A DNA stretch of 64,000 nt, from positions 250,148 through 314,147 of the forward strand of contig JH720328.1 in assembly GCA_000231825.2 (NCBI GenBank), given 5' to 3'. Shown here piece by piece: positions 37,182-48,900 of the stretch. Positions within the stretch are counted from its first letter, which is position 1. Every line of letters begins with the position of its first letter. The notes beneath the pieces are model-generated. The model ran no database searches. It was not told the origin of the DNA and worked only from the letters and a program-made list of their open reading frames with translations. The DNA comes from Tetrahymena elliotti 4EA. Lineage: Eukaryota; Ciliophora; Oligohymenophorea; Hymenostomatida; Tetrahymenidae. Both the position numbers and the translations under genes were made by a program.

Positions 37182-37639
37182 AATAATTATTAGTCAAAAA
37201 TGAAATTACTAATATTACTTAATAATTTTATATAATCTTGGCAAAAAATATTTATCATTTGTTACATTTTTTTAAGAAAAATCTTAATTAATTTGAATGA
37301 AATTATTTAACGAAAAATTAATAAAATCTTATAAATTAAAACTTGTTAATTAAACTGATTACAAATATTTCTCAAATAAAGTTAAATCTTTAATCGTTTT
37401 ATAAAATAACTTGATTTATTATTTCAAAAAAAAATATTTATTTTTTTTGCAAAATTAAATTAGCTTAAAATTATAGACAAATAACATTTTAAAGAATTTC
37501 TTCCTAGAAATAATAATGAGTACTTTTTTAAATTAAGATATACCCTTATCCCTCTGTTTAATACATAAATGCTAAATAATAAAATAAAGTGTTTTAATTT
37601 TAAACTGACTTATTCACATTTCATTTCAAAGCAGAGAAT
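37182..37639. other. Intergenic, no gene seen
   Basis: AT-rich sequence between the LRR array and the transposase relic. It contains long A and T runs and no recognisable frame or terminal inverted repeat. Confidence 0.35.
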
Positions 37640-38360
37640 AAAATTGAATACTATAAATACAGTCAAATAAGATTCTTTAGGTGAAGAAGAAATTCCTTCT
37701 TAAAAGAACTGTAAAATAATTTTTTTCTACACCCTCCTCTGATTCTCTCTCAAACTCTTATTTTCTATTTGAATCAAGTATCCATTTATGATAATTTTAC
37801 AGATATAGTAGCATCTTAAAAAGAAGCTCAAGAGGTAAGAGAAGATTCAAAAAATTAAGAAAACAATAGGATTCCTGCTATATTTTTGATATGGAGAGAT
37901 GGAAAAAAGTATCCTCCTTTGTCTTTTAAAGGAGTTAGAAATCCCAAAATTCATAAAGAAGCTCAGCAGTTAAATACGAATTCAGTGTATAATACAGTCC
38001 AATAAAAATCATGGACAAATAAAGAAATATGAGAAGAATGGAAATGGATAGATTATTTCTAAAAATAAATCAATATAGATTCTCATTTTGTCTTATTAGA
38101 GGATTCATATGTTTTATTTATGCTATCAAAATTAGATAATAAAAAAAGGCACAAAAATAAATTTTAATTCCTCCTTATTTAACATCAAAGCTTTAACCAC
38201 TTGATGTAGGAGTAAGCCATCTCTTAAAAAGTTAATTAAAAGTAATGTGGGTGAAATAATAAAATATTGAGAAGTTAAACTGAAAAATTTAATTAATGAT
38301 GATTTAGCTTCTTTGGAAGCAGTAAAAGAAGAAGCTGTAATTAACAGTTTTAGCAAATCG
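37640..38360 (+). pseudogene. Decayed pogo/Tigger-type DDE transposase
   Basis: Plus-strand fragments in more than one frame reproduce the DDE_1 (pogo/jerky) transposase layout. RIPAIFLIWRDGKKYPPLSF and FKGVRNPKIHKEA are followed by NSVYNTVQQKSWTNKEI, then an in-frame TGA (about 38030). EEW..IDYFQKQI and SHFVLLEDSY come next, and after a frame change LQPLDVGVSHLLKK at about 38190. LQPLDVGVF-type sequence shortly after the second Asp is a hallmark of pogo transposases. At least two in-frame TGAs and a frameshift disable it. A short coding-like piece at 37640-37720 (QDSLGEEEIPSQKNC) may be its N-terminal side. Terminal inverted repeats were not identified. Confidence 0.6.
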
Positions 38361-38950
38361 ATATATTTCCTATGAACTTAAGAGTGATAATTGTTTTTAT
38401 ATTTTATCTGTGAGCATTTAATTTCATATATTTGAATATGACACTTTGATAATATAATATTCTCCTATTTATTTTATTTCCAGCCTAGTGAGAGGAAATG
38501 GAGTCACAGAAATTCTGAGCTATCTTGTATTTATTAAATTCATAAATAGGTTGACTTCTTAAGTACAATAAATATATTAGTTTAATAAAATAATTTTCTA
38601 TGTATGAAATTCAACAAAAGAAATTTGTTTAGCCATCTATCATTAAAATGATATTATGGCTAATATTTATTTTAATGAACTTGTTTTAATTTGAAGATTA
38701 AGGAGGTTAAATGCTTTTTTATCTCCATTTTAATCTATTTTAAATCCTTTAAAGATATTTAAGTAAACTTGAAAAGATTGCTTATTTATTTAATACATTT
38801 TTTATTTTGTTTCTTTTTTAAATAGCATTTTAAATTAAAATTTCCTCAACTTTATTTATTCAATTTAAGTTTTTAATTTTATGGGTTTAAATGTAAATAA
38901 ATATTAATGTCTTTTTATTTATGTTCTTTATCAAAATTTATCATCTGAGA
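38361..38950. other. AT-rich spacer within the transposon-relic region
   Basis: No frame or repeat is clear. The sequence may contain degraded transposon ends, but I could not match inverted ends to the region before 37640. Confidence 0.3.
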
Positions 38951-38959
38951 ACCTAAATT

Positions 38960-39139
38960 TGAAAAAAAGAATTTTTTTACATTGTTTGTTAATAATTTCA
39001 TATTTAGCAGAATTTTTAAGAAATCTAAGGTGACTCTGCAATTTAGATAGAAGAAGGCCACAATGGAGAATCCAGTAAAATATCTAAATAATAATATAAG
39101 AAGAAAGATTTAGGAATAAAATAATTACCCAAAATTTGA
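38960..39139 (+). pseudogene. Orphan coding-like fragment, possibly transposase C-terminus
   Basis: A plus-strand frame ending at TGA 39137-39139 has clear coding composition (EIQGDSAIQIEEGHNGESS, then KKKDLGIKQLPKI). It has no start and no neighbour to splice to. It is in the same orientation as the transposase relic 600 bp upstream and may be its detached C-terminal exon. This is a low-certainty call. Confidence 0.3.
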
Positions 39140-39497
39140 AAATAATTAAAATCAGATAATGTATTAAATGAAATAAAATTGATAAATAGAAACTTGCTAA
39201 TTACTGATTCATCATAATATTTTTAGATACATTGATAAAAGGAGAGTAATCTCGAGGTTTTAATACTTTTTTTTATAAGTTAACCATTGTAGTGAAATTT
39301 GTTGAATGAAAAATTAATGTATGAAAATAACTTAACAAAATTGAATGCTACATTTAATATACTGATAAATTAAACAATTTATTTTTTTGTGTTTTTATAT
39401 ATAATTAAATTTTCTTTATAATTAGTTATTTAGGAGCTCCATATCAAATTTATATATTTTAATTTTCTTTGTAATATTTAGCTTAAATATTGTTAAA
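39140..39497. other. Intergenic, no gene seen
   Basis: AT-rich spacer upstream of the small plus-strand gene starting at 39498. It is the presumed promoter region. Confidence 0.3.
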
Positions 39498-40300
39498 ATG
39501 CCGCAGCTTTCAGACAGTAAATAAATAATATATTTTATAGTAACCTTTGCTTTTGTCATTTTTCTATTATAGCATAACTCAATCAATTATGTATTATATT
39601 AGTAATTTATTAATCAATATTATCTTCCTCTAGATTATTCTGAATATAATTCTATTCCGATTAGTTCTGAGATTACTCAATGCTACTAAAATTGTAGGAG
39701 AGTTGATTTGCTGAATTTTCTATGAGTAAACAATATGTTTCTTGTGTTGAATTTTCATCTATTTATTGTGATATTTTAGTGAATCTTGCTGTGCAGATAT
39801 TAGATTATTTGATGATAGGTTATTCGTTAGTGGGTTTAAGTAGCTTTAAAAATCCAGAAAATGAATTTATTTAAGAATTAAAAAAAGATATTTACATCTA
39901 CCGCATAATAATTTTCTTCTTTAATTTATCCATGAATATATCTTTATTATAAGTTACTCATAAAATAAATACCTTTCTATTATAATTTATTCTTTTAACA
40001 CCTTTTAATTTGATAATGAAATTATAATCATTCTGTTTATAAAAAGTAAATTAAAATATTCATTCATTACAATAATTATTTTAAAAATATTTTTACTAAA
40101 CTTGTAAAATTTAGTTTTACTCATTTAAATATAGTAGTAGAAGATAATTCCTTTAATTTTTTCAATTTTATTTAAGGATGTCTCTTGCTTTCAAGTACTA
40201 AATTAAGATAATAATTTTTTTAACTACTTCAAAAGAAATGAGGAAATACTAGGATTTCAAGCAATTCGCCACTCCACTAAGTTTGATCATAAGTAAATGA
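39498..40300 (+). CDS. Small membrane-type protein, apparently split by a frameshift
   Basis: Frame 1 runs from ATG 39498 to TGA 39723-39725 (75 codons). It starts MPQLSDSKQ, continues with a hydrophobic segment IIYFIVTFAFVIFLL, and ends with a Cys-containing lumenal-type stretch (ITQCYQNCRRVDLLNF). Frame 2 overlaps it by ATGA (ATG 39722) and continues to TGA 40298-40300. Its first ~75 codons (SCVEFSSIYCDILVNLAVQI, SSFKNPENEFIQELKKD) look like the continuation of the same protein, with matching Cys pairs. The later part is low-complexity and may be intron or 3' flank. The likeliest reading is one small secreted or membrane gene with a frameshift or unrecognised intron near 39720. No family was recognised. 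Confidence 0.4.
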
Positions 40301-40704
40301 TATCTTAAATATTCTAAAAAAATTTGATCAATTTGAATGAAATTTTTTTTAAATTTTAGAGAAGGAAAAGCCAATTTAAAATAGGCAATTAATAGAGTTA
40401 TGAATGGAATTACAAAATTTTAACACTTTAATGATATTTTGCCAAATAATATTAATAATTCAATATCGCTGATAAGACCCAAATAAATAAAAAATACAAA
40501 TTTTAAATTTGTTTTAGGAGACTCAAGCAAGATGTAATAGATTGATTAATTGATTTAATTCTCTAGTGTAAACAATTTATTTTTTTATTTCTAGAGGAAA
40601 ATCAGAAATAATAATTAAAGATGTTATTATATTTTCTAAACAAACAAACAAACAAACAATAAATAAACATGGATGATAAATTTAAGGAAGGATGTATTTG
40701 AAAA
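40301..40704. other. Intergenic between convergent genes, with an (AAAC)n run
   Basis: AT-rich 3' flanks of a plus-strand and a minus-strand gene. A short tandem (aaac)n run at about 40640-40660 is the only structure seen. Confidence 0.45.
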
Positions 40705-42171
40705 TCACTTTTATTCAATTAAAAATTTGTGAGCTTTCTAAACATATGGAGATAAAAGCCTGGCTATGAAAATTTCTTTCTGATTTTCTTCTAGAGAATT
40801 CCAATCGTAGTCTTTAATTTCTAAGATAATATAAGCTTCTTTTTCTAAGCACCTACGCTTGATTGAATAAACACCTGAATATCTATTATGAACATAATGA
40901 AATCTACCATTCACCTCAATAACTATTTTTTTGTTGTCTAAATATGTGAAATAATCAACATTGAAAGAATCAATGTAGTGGTTTTCTTTTAAATGAAGCT
41001 TAGGGATAAATTTAAGTAGATATGGCTTTATTTCTTCTTATACTATGCTAGATTCAACATGCATATTTTTATATCTCATGACAGGCTAGAAAAACTCTTC
41101 TATTTCTTTATCTTAAAATAGTGAATATACCTTCAAAAAGATATTAAGAGGCTTAGAAACATTTAATGGAAGTTCTCTGTCTTTTTAATGGTGAATCTAT
41201 ATAAGCTTAAGAAGAACTTCATGCATGTGTTTAGTCGACTCAAATTGTAATGCAAAAAAGAAAAGGATATTAGGAACATAAGGTAAAACAGTTTCTTTAA
41301 AATAATGCTAATACTCTTCAGCAAGAAGCTTTTATTCAATTTACTAAATTATATACATCTCCATTCTTTTATTAAAGTAGTTGGCCTTTGTAAATGCTGG
41401 TAGATAGACATTCATTAAGTTGCTAAAAGAAATTTTATTTTATTTATTTTCAGCTCCATTTTCAATAAGAGTTAAAATTCTATCTTAAATTGCATTATAA
41501 AATTCTTCTGAGCCTTTAAAATTTTTACTGTAAATGTCAATTAATTATCTCAAATGCCTTTCCCCTAATTAGTTTAATCTTTACAAATAGAAACTCTCTA
41601 ACTCAATCAAATAAAGCTTTTTTTAGCTTTTTAGCATGAAGTATTATAAAATAACTCCAAGCTCTTAATTGCTGTACTCAGCATCAAATAGATGCCTATT
41701 TTTCAATTGCTTATATAAGTATTCACGGAGAGGGTTGTCTAAAATTTGGCATTTTTCTAACACTCTTAAGCAGCTAATGAGAGCATTTTTATCGTTAAAA
41801 TTATTTTTCATAATTTTGTCTTTTAAATCACTTTAGCTAATAACTTCTATCAAACCTTATCCTTTTTCTTTAATTGCATCTAAAATTTTATCAAAAGTTT
41901 CAGCTGTTAATTCAAAATGTAAATCATTTTCATTCTCTTCTTAGATTTCATTTTAAATCTCTTCTTCATTAACATAATCTTCTTTCAAATTATGTTTGCT
42001 AAAACCTTTATTTTATTTGTTAAGTCTTGCAAAGCTATATTTCTAACTTTTATGTAATTCACTTTATATCAACTAAAGAGTTCTCTTCTCAAGAGAAGCG
42101 CCTGCTTTGTTTAGTAACTAAAGCTAAAAAAAACCTTGTTGCTTTAAAATTTTAGATAACCCTTTTATCAT
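40705..42171 (-). CDS. RAP-domain protein, probably mitochondrial RNA-associated
   Basis: A single exon runs from ATG 42171 to TGA 40705-40707, giving 488 residues. The N-terminus (MIKGLSKILKQQGFFQLQLL) is basic, hydrophobic and almost free of acidic residues, like a mitochondrial targeting peptide. The middle is a helical-repeat region typical of FASTK/OPR-like proteins (repeating Leu/Phe/Tyr-rich helices). The last ~80 residues form a RAP domain: DNKKIVIEVNGRFHYV, then YSIKRRCLEKEAYIILEI and DYDWNSLEENQKEIF. This matches the D..IaIEVdGp.H / R...L / W..L pattern. RAP proteins act in organelle RNA processing and stability in apicomplexans, animals (FASTK) and algae. The mitochondrial RNA role here is inferred from those relatives. 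Confidence 0.85.
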
Positions 42172-43102
42172 TGTTTTTCTACTTAATTAATACAAATTAA
42201 TTTAAATAAAAATGCAGTAGAAACTTCTATATCTGATTTTTTACACTACTAAGATTTTTTAAATTAATCTTATTCATAAATTAACCTAGCTCATTTAAAT
42301 TGCTCCAAATTTATCAGAATATTAAAATTTAAAAAAATCTAGAAGGATTTGTCTATCAGAATTATTTATTTGCCTTATTTTTATATCCTAATTATTAATA
42401 GATTTAACAAGAAAAATAATTAAATTAAGATAGTCTTCTCTATATTAAATCAATAGTTATAAAAATATAATTTATCTTAATTTAAAAATTATTTTATTGA
42501 AATTAATGAAATTTTCAAAATAAATAAATAATATCATTTTATAAATTTCTATTTTATCATCTTTCAAAAAAATAATAATTCCTCTATTCTATTTTATTAA
42601 ATTTACTGTTTAATAAATTATTGCTAAATTTGTTTTTCACCGCAAGAGTAGCTTGCTTCTTTTGTAAAATTTGTTAAGAGTTTCTAAAAATACAAGCTTT
42701 GGTAAATTTTATGAATAATAAATATTAATCTTAAAATAATATCTTGTCAATTTTAATATGCAAAAATATTGCTAAATCTTCAGCTTAATTTTATGTAATA
42801 AAAAAAAATTGATAAAAGAAAATTAAGTGATTTTTAATATAAAGGAATGATAGATAGATAGATAGTTTTTAGATAATCTAAATATAAAAATAAAAGATAA
42901 TTTTAATTATTAGTAAATATGTGATTTAAATGTTATAATTTTAGTTATTATCTATCTACTGTTGATAATTATTTTTAGTTTTAAAATACTCAATTCTATT
43001 AAAGTATATTTGTTTATTCAAATAAAATTATTCATTTTTATTTGAACTCATTCATTCATTATATTTATTTCATAATTTTTAAAGAGGAATTCATTCAGTA
43101 AA
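42172..43102. other. Intergenic with a (TAGA)n microsatellite
   Basis: The promoter region of the RAP gene and 3' flank of the next minus-strand gene. A (gata/taga)n run at about 42847-42867 is the only evident structure. No frame was seen on either strand. Confidence 0.45.
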
Positions 43103-43549
43103 TCAATTTATATGTTGGGTGATTATTGATAATGTATTTAAATCTGGTCTATCTGGAATATTCTTCTCATGTTTTATTAGTCTCTCAAGTAATACCTTTT
43201 CTAAAACTAAATTGTTTCGTTGCAGATTCTCTTCATCATAATTAAAATTCTTTTTAATTAATTTTTAATCATCTAAATAGTTATCGGCAAACTACATTGT
43301 TTCAATATGGAAAGGAGCCGATTTTTCATATTGAGGCAGCTTAACTACATCTTTGTTAAAATATTTTTTATGAGAATTAATGAAGTGACACATGAGATTT
43401 TTAATCTTTGGAATATTTTTATCACTTCTAACTAGCTTGAATGATTCAAGATTAAATTCTCTAGGCATGATATATTCTTTTTCTTCATTTTTATTTGTAA
43501 ACTTTGTGAGTATTTATCTACTTTGCTTTGCATCTCTATCTTCAATAGC
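43103..43549 (-). CDS. C-terminal exon of an unrecognised hydrophilic protein
   Basis: A phase-0 exon of about 149 codons begins after a probable acceptor (ttttaaaaaag) at 43550 and ends at TGA 43103-43105. It codes for a charged soluble segment (EKEYIMPREFNLESFKLV, DVVKLPQYEKSAPFHIET, ending NTLSIITQHIN). The 5' exon is uncertain. An ATG frame at about 43795-43878 (MNFQGKYLRYRDLFRQLL) on the same strand is a candidate, which would make a protein of about 170 residues. No family was recognised. It could instead be the last exon of the gene at 44420-44879. Confidence 0.5.
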
Positions 43550-44419
43550 CTTTTTTAAAAGATTTTAGTTAAAATTAAATAAACATTTTTCATAAAAATT
43601 AAATTTTAATTTGATCAATAATAAAAAAAGGATAAAATGTTGACTAAAAAGATCTCTCTTTTATTTAAAAATTTAAAGCTTGATAATTAAATCAAAACTT
43701 ATTTATTTTTTTGTAATAAAAAGAGCATTTAAATGTTGAAGTAAAATAAATGCTAACTCTCTTTATTAATTAAGATATAAATAATATAGGTTATTAAATC
43801 AATAAATAAGTTTGTCGATTAAAAGCTATCTAAATAGATCTCTGTATCTTAAATACTTTCCTTGAAAGTTCATGCTCGTTTTCTCAGATTCTTCAAAAGT
43901 TTTTCATCTAAGCTAAAATAAAGTATTTCTAAAGAAAGTCTTCAAAAATTAGATATTTTTAAAATTATTTTTTCATTTTTAAAAATAATGAGTTCATTTT
44001 TCATAGTTTTTTAAATAAATCTATAAAAACCAATTTTAGATTAAAGCTAAAAGATTATTGTGAGTGTTGATTCTCACAAAAAAATAATTTTACATTGCTT
44101 TTAGAAGAGTTTATTTGGGTTTAAATTTAATTTTTATTTAAAATGTTTTTGATTGAAAAGCTTTTAAAATAATGCAGAACACTAAATAAACTCTAGGTAA
44201 AAAGAGTGTTAACGTACTATTTTGATTCAGAAAATTTAAAGTTTGATTTATAAAATAAATAATAGAGTGATATTTTTTTAAAGTAAATTTAATATAATAC
44301 TCTATTTTATTAGTATTTTTATATTTTAAAATGTTTTTGCAAGTAAAATTTCTATTAGAATTATTTTTGGCTGCTTAGAACTTTTATAAATATTAATTTG
44401 GTAAGCAGTACTATTTTAA

Positions 44420-44879
44420 TAGCTATTTATCCTTTTTTTCTTCTCAAATTAATATCAAAAGAAAAATGTTTTAAATGATGCATTACATGAAGAAGTCTTG
44501 TTACTCTTGGAGGAATAGATTCGTTTATTTTTTTGAATCCTGTAACTCTTGCTTACTCTATACTTTAAAAACTATTATTTGATCTATGTGAAGGTTTTGT
44601 GTGATTATATTTGGTTGTGCTTGCATTCTTTTTAAATAAATGGATAAAGTTACCAAATCCATTGTTAGCTGAATGTAAATTTTAAGTTGAGCTATTATAT
44701 CTTGAAAGGGTTTGATGATTATCTAAATTTTCATAATTAGAGTTGATAGAAGGAAGTTTTAAAGATAAATCATTGCTACTATTTAAATCTAATTTCACAC
44801 ATTATGTAATTAAAATGTTTCTTGGTCTTGTATTTTTTCTAACATTTTTATTGAATGAATTGGCATTAGAAGTTTCCAT
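44420..44879 (-). CDS. Ser/Asn-rich basic protein, 5' part, no known family
   Basis: The frame starts at ATG 44877-44879 and has coding composition for about 150 codons. It is Asn/Ser/Lys-rich with PRNILITQCVKLDLNSS near the start and ESIPPRVTRLLHVMHHLKHF near 44460-44520. It then continues into sequence of doubtful composition, so an intron or the end of the exon lies near 44420-44440. The frame has no TGA until about 44000, but that part is probably intronic. A later candidate exon around 43860-43920 (LDEKLLKNLRKRA, then TGA) could be the 3' end. No domain was recognised. Confidence 0.5.
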
Positions 44880-45433
44880 TATTTTCTTTCAATTAAAATC
44901 TCTGTCTATCTTCTAAAACCTAGAATCTTTTTCAACTTTCAGTCTTTGAAATTGTATCTAAATCCTATTATTTTTGAACTTTTTTGTTGTTTGTAAAAAT
45001 TATTATTAACTTATTTTGAATTGATTATAATAATTAAAACTTATAGATTTATGATCACATCACTCAATAATTAATTAATCAGTAAAGAAATTAATCAATC
45101 ATTATTAAGAAACATCGTATCTATTTATATTTTAATGTTCATTACCTATTGGCTGGCTCACTTAAAATAAGCATTAACTAACTAACTCACTCACACACAT
45201 GCACACCTTTAAATTATTCTTATATTAAAACCTTATTTATTTTAACAAAAGATCAAGTTTTTATATATCCAGCTACTAAATTTTATGATAGGTAAAAACA
45301 TTTTAAGAATAAATTGAGTTTTTATTTTTAAAGGTAAATCTTTATTTTTTAAAAATACAAAAAGATCTTATTAACTTACTGCAATATTTGATATTTGCTT
45401 TTCTTAATTGAAGTTTTATCAATATTTATTAGT
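44880..45433. other. Divergent intergenic region
   Basis: This lies between a minus-strand gene starting at 44879 and a plus-strand gene starting at 45434, so it is a likely bidirectional promoter. It contains a short tandem-like stretch at about 45176-45210 (taactaactaactcactcacacaca). Confidence 0.4.
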
Positions 45434-45943
45434 ATGAGTAAAAATAATCATGAAGGTTAAAAAATTATTCCATTAAAACTAGACTTTTAAGATGAATTAA
45501 ACAAAAACTTTGAAAAGTAAGATTACTGATACAAAAATAAATTAGATTTTCAATAAAAGTGTAATTTTAGCAAACACAACAATGATATTTTAAATTTATA
45601 AGAAAACAAATTAATTTTTCAAAATATCTTTAAAAACTTCTAAACAAATAGATTATGCTTTATGTATGTTTATTCATATATTCTATTTCTAAAAATACAA
45701 ATGATATCAACTAACTTAAAATGGCTACTATTTTTGTAATTTTATTAACAATTTTTTAAAAAAAGAATTTCACTAAAAAAATCTAATACATCTAAAAGCT
45801 TTGAAGCAGCAATTAATTAGTTAGAGCATTGGTATTTTTTATTAATATTTTAAATAAACAATAATAAAAGATTTAACAGTTTTATAAATAAAAATAAATA
45901 ATTGTTAAAACAAGGCATAATTATATTTAATTTTTTAAGTTGA
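45434..45943 (+). CDS. Small multi-exon plus-strand protein of unknown function
   Basis: Exon 1 (45434-45516) codes for MSKNNHEGQKIIPLKLDFQ and DELNKNFEK up to a GTAAG donor. Exon 2 starts at 45571 after ttttag in matching phase (NKHNNDILNLQENKLIFQN). A third exon after an aaaaaaag acceptor near 45766 reads SLKKSNTSKSFEAAINQLEH in phase. The frame can run on to TGA 45941-45943. The product is about 90-110 residues, soluble and Asn/Lys-rich, with no recognised domain. It ends about 40 bp from the convergent TRAPPC9 stop at 45985. The last exon boundary is uncertain. Confidence 0.45.
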
Positions 45944-45984
45944 TAATTTAAATTTAATCAGAGTTGAAATAGCAAATCTCATCA

Positions 45985-48900
45985 TCATAGCATAATATTT
46001 TCTGAGAAGTTATAATTTATGTTTTTTACATTATCAATTATGGTGAGGCAAAAAATAAAATTCTTTTTGTGCTGTTAGCCATATATTTTAAATTGGCATT
46101 AACCTTTATGCTCTCCATTATTATTCTCGTTAGTTTTTATATCATTTAAATTTAAGTTGTATCTAGTTTTACCATCTAAAACATAGTAAGTCTAAAATGA
46201 CAAGACTTCTGAGCCTTCTTAAATATTATTATCTAATCTTAATTCACAGGATAAATTATTGGAGAGTCCAACTTAATTTAAGTCAAAGAATGTTATTGTG
46301 TATTCATTTAAATAAGTTTGAACTTAGCCCTCTTCATTTAAAAGCTATATATTCGTTTTTATTTGGATTGGTTGCTAGAAGATTTTTTGTAAATTAATAG
46401 CATCTAAAGAAGGGAGAGGAAGCAGACCTTCTGAGTATCTATGAACGTCTTTCCATTTTATAGAAAATATTTCTCTAAACTTCTTTTACATATATTCCTA
46501 TGGATCTGAGTCTTCTTCATCTTACTCCTCAGGATTTTTTAAAATCTTTTAAAGCTTAAAAATTTTGGTGACTCTCTTATTATTAGAGTAAAGATCACAT
46601 TAATCAATATTTTTTTGCTTTTCAAAGAAAGTCAATGTGAATTAATTATCTATTATGTTTGAGTTTTATTGGAAAAACAAAATTGCACCACTGTTATTAT
46701 CATTCTATTAATTGATTTCACCAAATTAGATTTATTAATGCTAGGATATTATGTTGTCATCAGTTTTAATAAATGTCATTTATACATAAAAGTAGTCATT
46801 TAAATAATAATTTTAAACTCTTAAATCTTCTACTATTTTCTAATTCTGCTCATATATCTCCATGCTATCAATCAAAATACTCTCTTTTACTGTTATATTC
46901 TTTCTCAAATGTATTTCTTTTATAAACTTACTATTCACATTTTCCATATAACTCACAACAAATGTCACCTATGATACCTAAATATCAATAAATATTAATT
47001 TAATTCATTATTTCCTCATAACAAAATATCATTCTTTTCTTATGTAAAATGATATTGTTAAAGTTAAATAAATACCTCATAAGAAGATTGTTTGAGCTGA
47101 GGTAATTACAATACTTTGAAGTTCCCTTTTTTTTGCTTGAAAATAGAATTCTACTCCACAAAAATGAGTGTAATACTCTCATTCTTGTTAATTGAAACAT
47201 ATCCTACTTCTTCAAAACTGTACTAAACTATTTTGTTTTAAATAAAATTTATCATTTTCGTCTAAATAATTCTTAAGATCATGAAATATAATTTTGAATA
47301 TTTTTTTATATTTTATTTACATTCTTAAATAGGTGGTTGATTATAATCTAAGCATGCTGATATCTTCAGCTAAGTGACTGGCAAGTCTCCTATGTTTTTC
47401 ATGCTTATTTGGAATTAAATTTTTTGAGATTTTTCAAAGATAATGTTTCCACTTTAATCAAAATCGCCTAAGAGTTCAGCATTTAGATGAGGCAGCTTAT
47501 CAAAAACTTCTATATTTTTTAAATCATACTAAACTTTCTTTTAGTTATTTTGTAAGTTTATTTTATCTTAATACTTTTAGAGATAAATTAACCCATATCC
47601 CCTTTCATCGATGCAGTGCTCATAAACATTATTAAAACATCTAAATCTAATTGCTTCAATGCTTAAATTACCAGATTTAAGAGGCTTTATGTTCTATTCT
47701 ATAACAAATTCAGTATGATCTTTACTTACAAATATATTGTTTGGATAATTTAAAATTTCTACACCATTAACCTCAAATACAATGCAATCAATCTGCAAAT
47801 CGAATCCAAAAGAATTAATTAAAGTTAATCTATGTTTAGACGATAAATTAATTAATAAATTATGATTAGATAAATAGATATATATATTAAAAATAATTGT
47901 TTATATACCTAAAGCTAATAAGCTCATCAGAAGGAAATTTAAGCTTTTATAAATTTCTCTTCTAAAATGGATTATAAATAAACAGTCCCTTCTTCTCTTA
48001 TTCATTTGGCTTAATCAATTAATTTGAGGGAATTATATCTATTTTTTTTACAATGGGAATGTGTTCAAATGTAAAATAATTGTAATTAGGTGTATAAGGA
48101 CACTCATTTCTTAATTATAAATATATCTTCTCCTTATCTTATTTGTTCATATCAGTAAAGACATTAATAATATGCTTTTGGACTTAATTCTTCCTGTTAA
48201 TTTTAAATTACTCATGAAATTATTTAGCAATAAATTAAATTAACAAGTTACAGCTTTGGTTAGTCAGCTAAACATTCAATAAACTCATATAAAAAGGCCA
48301 TTTAAATCTTTAACCAAAATTATTCACTCTTTTTTCCCTCACCAAAAGGACTGAGCTCATAAAATTTATAATATTTAGCAGCAATGCTCATTAGTTTTTA
48401 GCAAACATTTGTGTTATATTTATTAATTAACAAGGCTGCCTATTATTTTAAAAAGAATTCTATTTAGATATTGTAAGCAATAAAATATTTATTGAAATTG
48501 TTGAGTATTATGATTGAACAATACCTTTCTTAAATAGAAGCCATATTTTCTTAGCATTCCTAGCTGTTTGTACATAGTAGCAATCTACTAGAAGCATTAA
48601 GAAGACTCCACTTTATCATTTAAAGTGTAATTCATTTCAAAATAGTAGGCCATTTCATTAAATTGCAACTTAAATTAATACTCTGATAAAACTCTCATAT
48701 ACTTAAAAGCTATTTCAATAAAGAAGTTGGAAAATTTAGTTTTGAGAATGCAGTCCATAGCTTCCTTCATTCTTGTTGTAACTTCACATTCAAAATCATT
48801 AATTGAAAGAGGAGTTACCAATAATTTATTCTTGTATTTATAGTAAATTCTTGCTGTACAACTAGTCTAACAAGAAGCTATCCACAAATAATCTTCACTT

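Noticed and set aside
42847..42867. (TAGA)n run looking like a short repeat array
   Set aside because: It is a simple microsatellite without unique spacers, so not a CRISPR array. CRISPR is not expected in a ciliate.
46197..47200. Short frames at 46197-46397 (+) and 47000-47200 (-)
   Set aside because: They lie inside TRAPPC9. The first is antisense, and the second is in another frame of the same strand than the one continuous with TRAPPC9.
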